This document shows positions 60,011 to 64,000 of a DNA stretch of 64,000 bases, one piece after another (the stretch's first letter is position 1; each line of letters begins with the position of its first letter). The stretch lies in NCBI GenBank assembly GCA_949316235.1, contig OX438742.1, positions 33,114,853 to 33,178,852 on the forward strand, given 5' to 3'. The stretch is from Oegoconia quadripuncta. Taxonomy: Eukaryota > Arthropoda > Insecta > Lepidoptera > Autostichidae. A program made the position numbers and the translations under genes. Below the pieces are notes generated by a model. It was not told where the DNA came from, made no database searches, and saw only the letters and a program-made list of their open reading frames with translations.

Positions 60011-62282
60011 TTATTACTCATTCACATGCTTGAAAATATTAGATGCTTAGAAATGCCACATACCTATAGAGTTTAGCTAAAGTAGAACCCACTGCTCGAG
60101 AGTTTCACTCGCTCTTGTCCGGATATTTTTATGAATTTTTCAGATCTCAAAGTATGACTTCATATATATGAGTAAGCAAGCCACATCTGCATGATTGATT
60201 GTCCTTTTTCCAAATATTAAGCTATAAATAATATTACTCGCCCGAAAAATGCTTTACTTAAGTGAAAATTCATGTAAAATAAGGTGCCTTCGTTTATTAT
60301 TACCATAATACATCACACCTACTTCTTTCACGGTCAATTTTGCTATAAAAATTATCATTGAATCCTAATTTAATGTTGAAACACAATTATTCACATACGT
60401 CTAAATTATTCTATCTGGACTTTAACGTACAATGGATATTCAATAATTCAGCTTAAGGATAATATGTAGCAACTCTAGCTACTCGTGAAGAAATCCATAA
60501 CATTAGTGTACAGAGGATATATGACGGGAAATTATAAAAGATGTACAAACACGTACTTACTATAAGAATTAAAGACTAATCAAATAACAAGGAACCGTGT
60601 TATGCACATATGTAATTTGTCAGATACAATTTTCTAGTGGTACGAAAATGTATGAACTTGTTACTGCCTATGGAGTTATGGAAATGGGAGCGAAGAAGCA
60701 ATGTCCTGTAGTAGAATGATAATTGATATTAAAATCGTTGGTTTATGTACCTTAACGTGTCGACATATTTAACAATATTCATATTTCTTGCTTCAAAATT
60801 AAAAATTCAATATAACAACGCACGAACACCGAAAGCTGTTGAATTTATTTTTTTATTCAAATTGGTCGCCCACAGGGAATTTTAAGAATCAATTAACTTC
60901 ATCGATGAAAAGGTAATCTTCAATTTAACCATTAAAAATCCATAAACCAAAAATGCAAAAGAGTGAAACTGAACCTACTGATAATTACTGATTTTTTATT
61001 AATTAGGTAAGTGTTATCACTCAGATGTATTGTGACGTCACCTTCCAGAACTTTGATAATACTTTCATACAAAAATCACTTCGTAAAACGAGCGAACTAG
61101 TGATATGGAATTATGACGTACGATTGTACGAATCTAAATCCGAATCTGAAAATGTTAAGTTAATGATACACATCATATTTATGTTTTCCTTTATATCTCA
61201 ACGAAGCCACGGCCAACGTGGTTCGATGCAGACTGCCTGACGCGTGGAACTTGTGGTTTTTGCAACTGGGCAATAGCAAATAATTTAGTGACGTACTCAA
61301 CTCATATCGATTTAATAAAATTTTGAAATTGTATAGAACATGTTTAGTACAAATGAACTATGCCGTAGGTAAGTATTTGCACGAGTCAATTTTAATGATT
61401 TTCAGCATCAAAGTTGCGGAAATTACTTGATTGGTTTCAGCTCGCGAAGATCCCAGCGAGCTAAAACCAATCAACTACACTAACTCAGTTCCCGATATCT
61501 CATCTCATGAACCTATCACCTGCGGGAAATTGCAATTATTGCCATACTCGTAGATAAGAGAGCGTTAGAATGGCCAATTTCAAGATGTCCGTAAGTCCAA
61601 TTAGGGATTTCATGCACTCTCAACACTGCTGGTTAAGCAAGTCATTGTCTATGATTTGTATATTTAAGATATGTAAGTGATCCCCAAGGGTGTTTTGTGT
61701 TATACATCTACATATTAGCCTATGTTCAGTGACTCGAGTTCAAAAAGTCTCTAAAAAAAGTCCCTTAGTCAAGGAAATTATACTATAATATTACTGAGTC
61801 GTAGAAACCGTAATTTTATAATATATTTAATGTCGAAAGAAGCTAAAATCAGAGACAAAAAACTCTTAGAATACGTTTCGTTGGAAGCCAGACAATTTTA
61901 CGACAATACAATGAAGAATGTGATGAACATGCGGATGAAGATGTAGCAAATGAAGAGGAAGAAGAACAGGAACAGGAAGAGTAGGTAGGTAGAAAGGTAA
62001 GAGCAAGAAGATACTGAGGTTTTAGTTTTTAAATATTTGATCGTATAGTCTTTCGTATACCTAGTATTTAAATAATACTGATCACAAACTTTAAAGTCAT
62101 AATTCATTTTTAAGTGATGGGGTATAACCAAAAAGATCTTTAGGTATACGCAGATCATAATTGTAATGTACTTTTAATTTAATTTAACATAAATTATCAT
62201 CTCAGGTTTTTAGACAAAGAAGAACAATTATGTTGATTAAATATTGTAACGGTGTTAAAATACTTATCGGCAAGTAATAAAG
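60011..62282. other. Gene-free stretch
   Basis: No gene. A purine-rich tract at 61905-61984 reads as an acidic repeat (EEEEEQEQEE) in one frame but lacks an ATG. The stem-loop at 61427 is listed separately. Confidence 0.4.
61427..61474. repeat. Near-perfect stem-loop, 19-bp arms
   Basis: TTGATTGGTTTCAGCTCGC (61427-61445) pairs with GCGAGCTAAAACCAATCAA (61456-61474) with one mismatch, around a 10-base loop. It is shorter than a usual microRNA precursor, and I see no known microRNA in it. Confidence 0.85.
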
Positions 62283-62335
62283 CTACGGAACTCTCGGTTT
62301 GTGAGTCCGACTCACATTTGGCCTGATTTTATCAG
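62283..62335 (+). repeat. 'ttccgta' repeat, 3' end fragment
   Basis: CTACGGAACTCTCGGTTTGT and GAGTCCGACTCACATTTGGC, then CTGATTTT, match the closing part of this family (compare 29403-29450). Confidence 0.55.
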
Positions 62336-62540
62336 TTGTTTAGACAAGAATTATCGCAATGATATTCTACTTAACATTTGTATACACATACCCGGATTTG
62401 CTATTTAAGATTCGTTTTAAAACTATAAAAGACGATTTTATAGTTTTAAAGCTTCTATATTTAAGAATATTGACGCGCACTGTGACATCCAATCAATACA
62501 AACATTGCTTTGTTTGTTTGTAATCAAGAGTTAAAAGAAA

Positions 62541-62800
62541 ATCGCCTCTGTGGTTCAATGTCTACAATACAGGTTTACGAATCGGTGGTCGCGGGTTCGA
62601 TCCCCAGCAGGGTACATATTTAGTACTCGATTTAGTGGTAGGACATGTTAATTCAATGTTAATAGCATTGTTGTGTGCCGGTTGTCACAGATTAGATAGC
62701 CAGGCCCCCAAATCAGATGGGGTTTACGCTTCCACCTTCGGCCTTCTTCACTTAACATCAGGTGTGATTGAAGTAGAGTGCAAAACCAAACAAGTTTTTT
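62541..62800 (+). mobile_element. SINE-B, near full length
   Basis: The head has ATCGCCTCTGTGGTTCAATG (A-box region) and GGTCGCGGGTTCGATCCCCA (B box). The body has GGTAGGACATGTTAATTCAA and GTTAATAGCATTGTTGTG. The tail has ACGCTTCCACCTTCGGCC and ATCAGGTGTGATTGAAGTAG and ends in a T/A-rich run. This is the cleanest plus-strand head of the family. Confidence 0.82.
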
Positions 62801-64000
62801 TTATTTTTTTTTAATAATAATATGCTTAAATGTTAGTTGGCGTTTATTATTTTTCAATTGAAGCTAATTCAAAACAGATATTACAATGAAGTTGTCCATA
62901 TTAAATTAAACTGTAGGTACTACGGTTTTCGATTATGTTGAACCCTTAAATATTTTATATTTCGAATAAAATTAAAATAAACTACTTAGGCTGCTAAGTT
63001 CGTTCAGTTTACAATATAATTTTGGTTAAATTAATTACAATCAAACAAAACAATATTTGTACATATTATGAGCCTATTATAATAAACCTATAATGTGCTT
63101 TTAACTACATAATTTAATATGGTAAACAAGTTGTTTCATTATCTAATCACTAGAGAATTCCCCACATTCGAAAAAATAGTCAAGTATATTAAAAAATATA
63201 TAGGTAGGTGATGCAAACTTTTTTCCAATTTACATAGTATTTTCAACGTTCATAATGTTTCTTAGATTTTTAAATATGCTTTCATAGAAAAGCTGAGGCT
63301 GAGGCCTATCCAATTTTTTGATTCCACAAGTGTGCCGTTCTGCCATTTCCCGTACAGAACACTAAAAATTTAATAAACTTTGTAAGTGTACTTTGCTGCT
63401 GTCCAAATCATCAACTCACGTTACCCCATAATAATAGCTAACTACTTATCTAAAGTCGGAGGTTATCAATGATGCGTGTCAATGAATATCGTGTACAAAA
63501 CAGTCGCTCAATGAGTCGTACTCCGGTTAATTTTTCTCGTAGTAATCAATGTTCATTAAAGCAGTGTTTTTCTTTGACTCAAGTATACGCTCAACTGACG
63601 TGTGAGGTCATGCCGTGATTCCCAAGAGTGACCACAATCTTTGGCAGTTGATATTAAAATACGTCTTATTGAATGCTCATAGAAATTCGATTTGATTAAC
63701 TCCGATGTAATATTTATCATTGAGAAATTTAGCAATATTTCTCACATCACTTCAAATGTCATCTGTCATTATAATATGAGGGCAACTTTACATTCGAATT
63801 GACTTAGTGTTAGTGGTAGCGTAATACCTACTCTATAAATAAAATGTTCTCTTTTTCTGTCATCGATTAGCATGAATCGTGAAATATTTATTGCTAAGTC
63901 ATTGACTTTTAATTATTTTAAGTACTCATTAATTTGCAAGAGCTTTCTAATGATGTGTGGGTGTCAGCTCTATTAAAATTGCGTGTTACAATGGAGTTAC
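62801..64000. other. Gene-free stretch to the window end
   Basis: No gene or assigned repeat. The sequence stays AT-rich to the edge. Confidence 0.4.

Noticed and set aside
61847..61984. Acidic Glu/Gln-rich peptide coding exon
   Set aside because: No ATG in frame, and the repeat comes from a simple purine-rich tract.

Overview
The window is AT-rich insect DNA, most likely from a moth or butterfly (Lepidoptera). I infer this from the repeats: tRNA-headed SINEs, RTE-clade LINE tails, A^T-inserted Helitrons ending in CTAG and 'tatccc'-type dispersed repeats, all of kinds I associate with lepidopteran genomes. I found no host protein-coding exon, rRNA gene, functional tRNA gene or CRISPR array. 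It reads as intergenic or long-intron sequence.

The only convincing intact gene is a 352-residue Tc1/mariner-superfamily transposase on the minus strand at 5831-6889. It lies in a complete 2,110-bp transposon (5484-7593) with terminal inverted repeats of about 275 bp that are about 98% identical and a TA target duplication, so the insertion looks young. Each terminal repeat holds a perfect Pol III B-box motif. Diverged relatives of the terminus lie at 43879, 57059 and 57723.

The rest is mostly old transposon debris. It includes RTE-like LINE ends (10484, 12985, 26512, 32925, 34085) and one CR1/Jockey-like LINE end (3690). Two tRNA-headed SINE families, called here SINE-A and SINE-B, have several copies each. 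A third SINE-like family (SINE-C) lies at 9195 and 49125. A further family (SINE-5S, at 40290, 40690, 43134, 44895, 55087 and 58408) has a head resembling the 3' half of 5S rRNA. SINE-5S and SINE-C share their 3' tail with the RTE LINEs, which suggests LINE-driven mobilisation. Small inverted-repeat elements (21564, 36191, 43505, 46711, 47131) and Helitron pieces (47396, 54372, 55496) fill further gaps.

Other structures are a perfect 425-bp run of 85 ATAAT units at 24401, perfect or near-perfect foldbacks at 25333, 58978 and 61427, and an intricate interleaved inverted repeat at 50582-50880. I saw no multi-gene system. The points most worth a second look are the 5S-headed SINE family and the B-box-bearing transposon ends.
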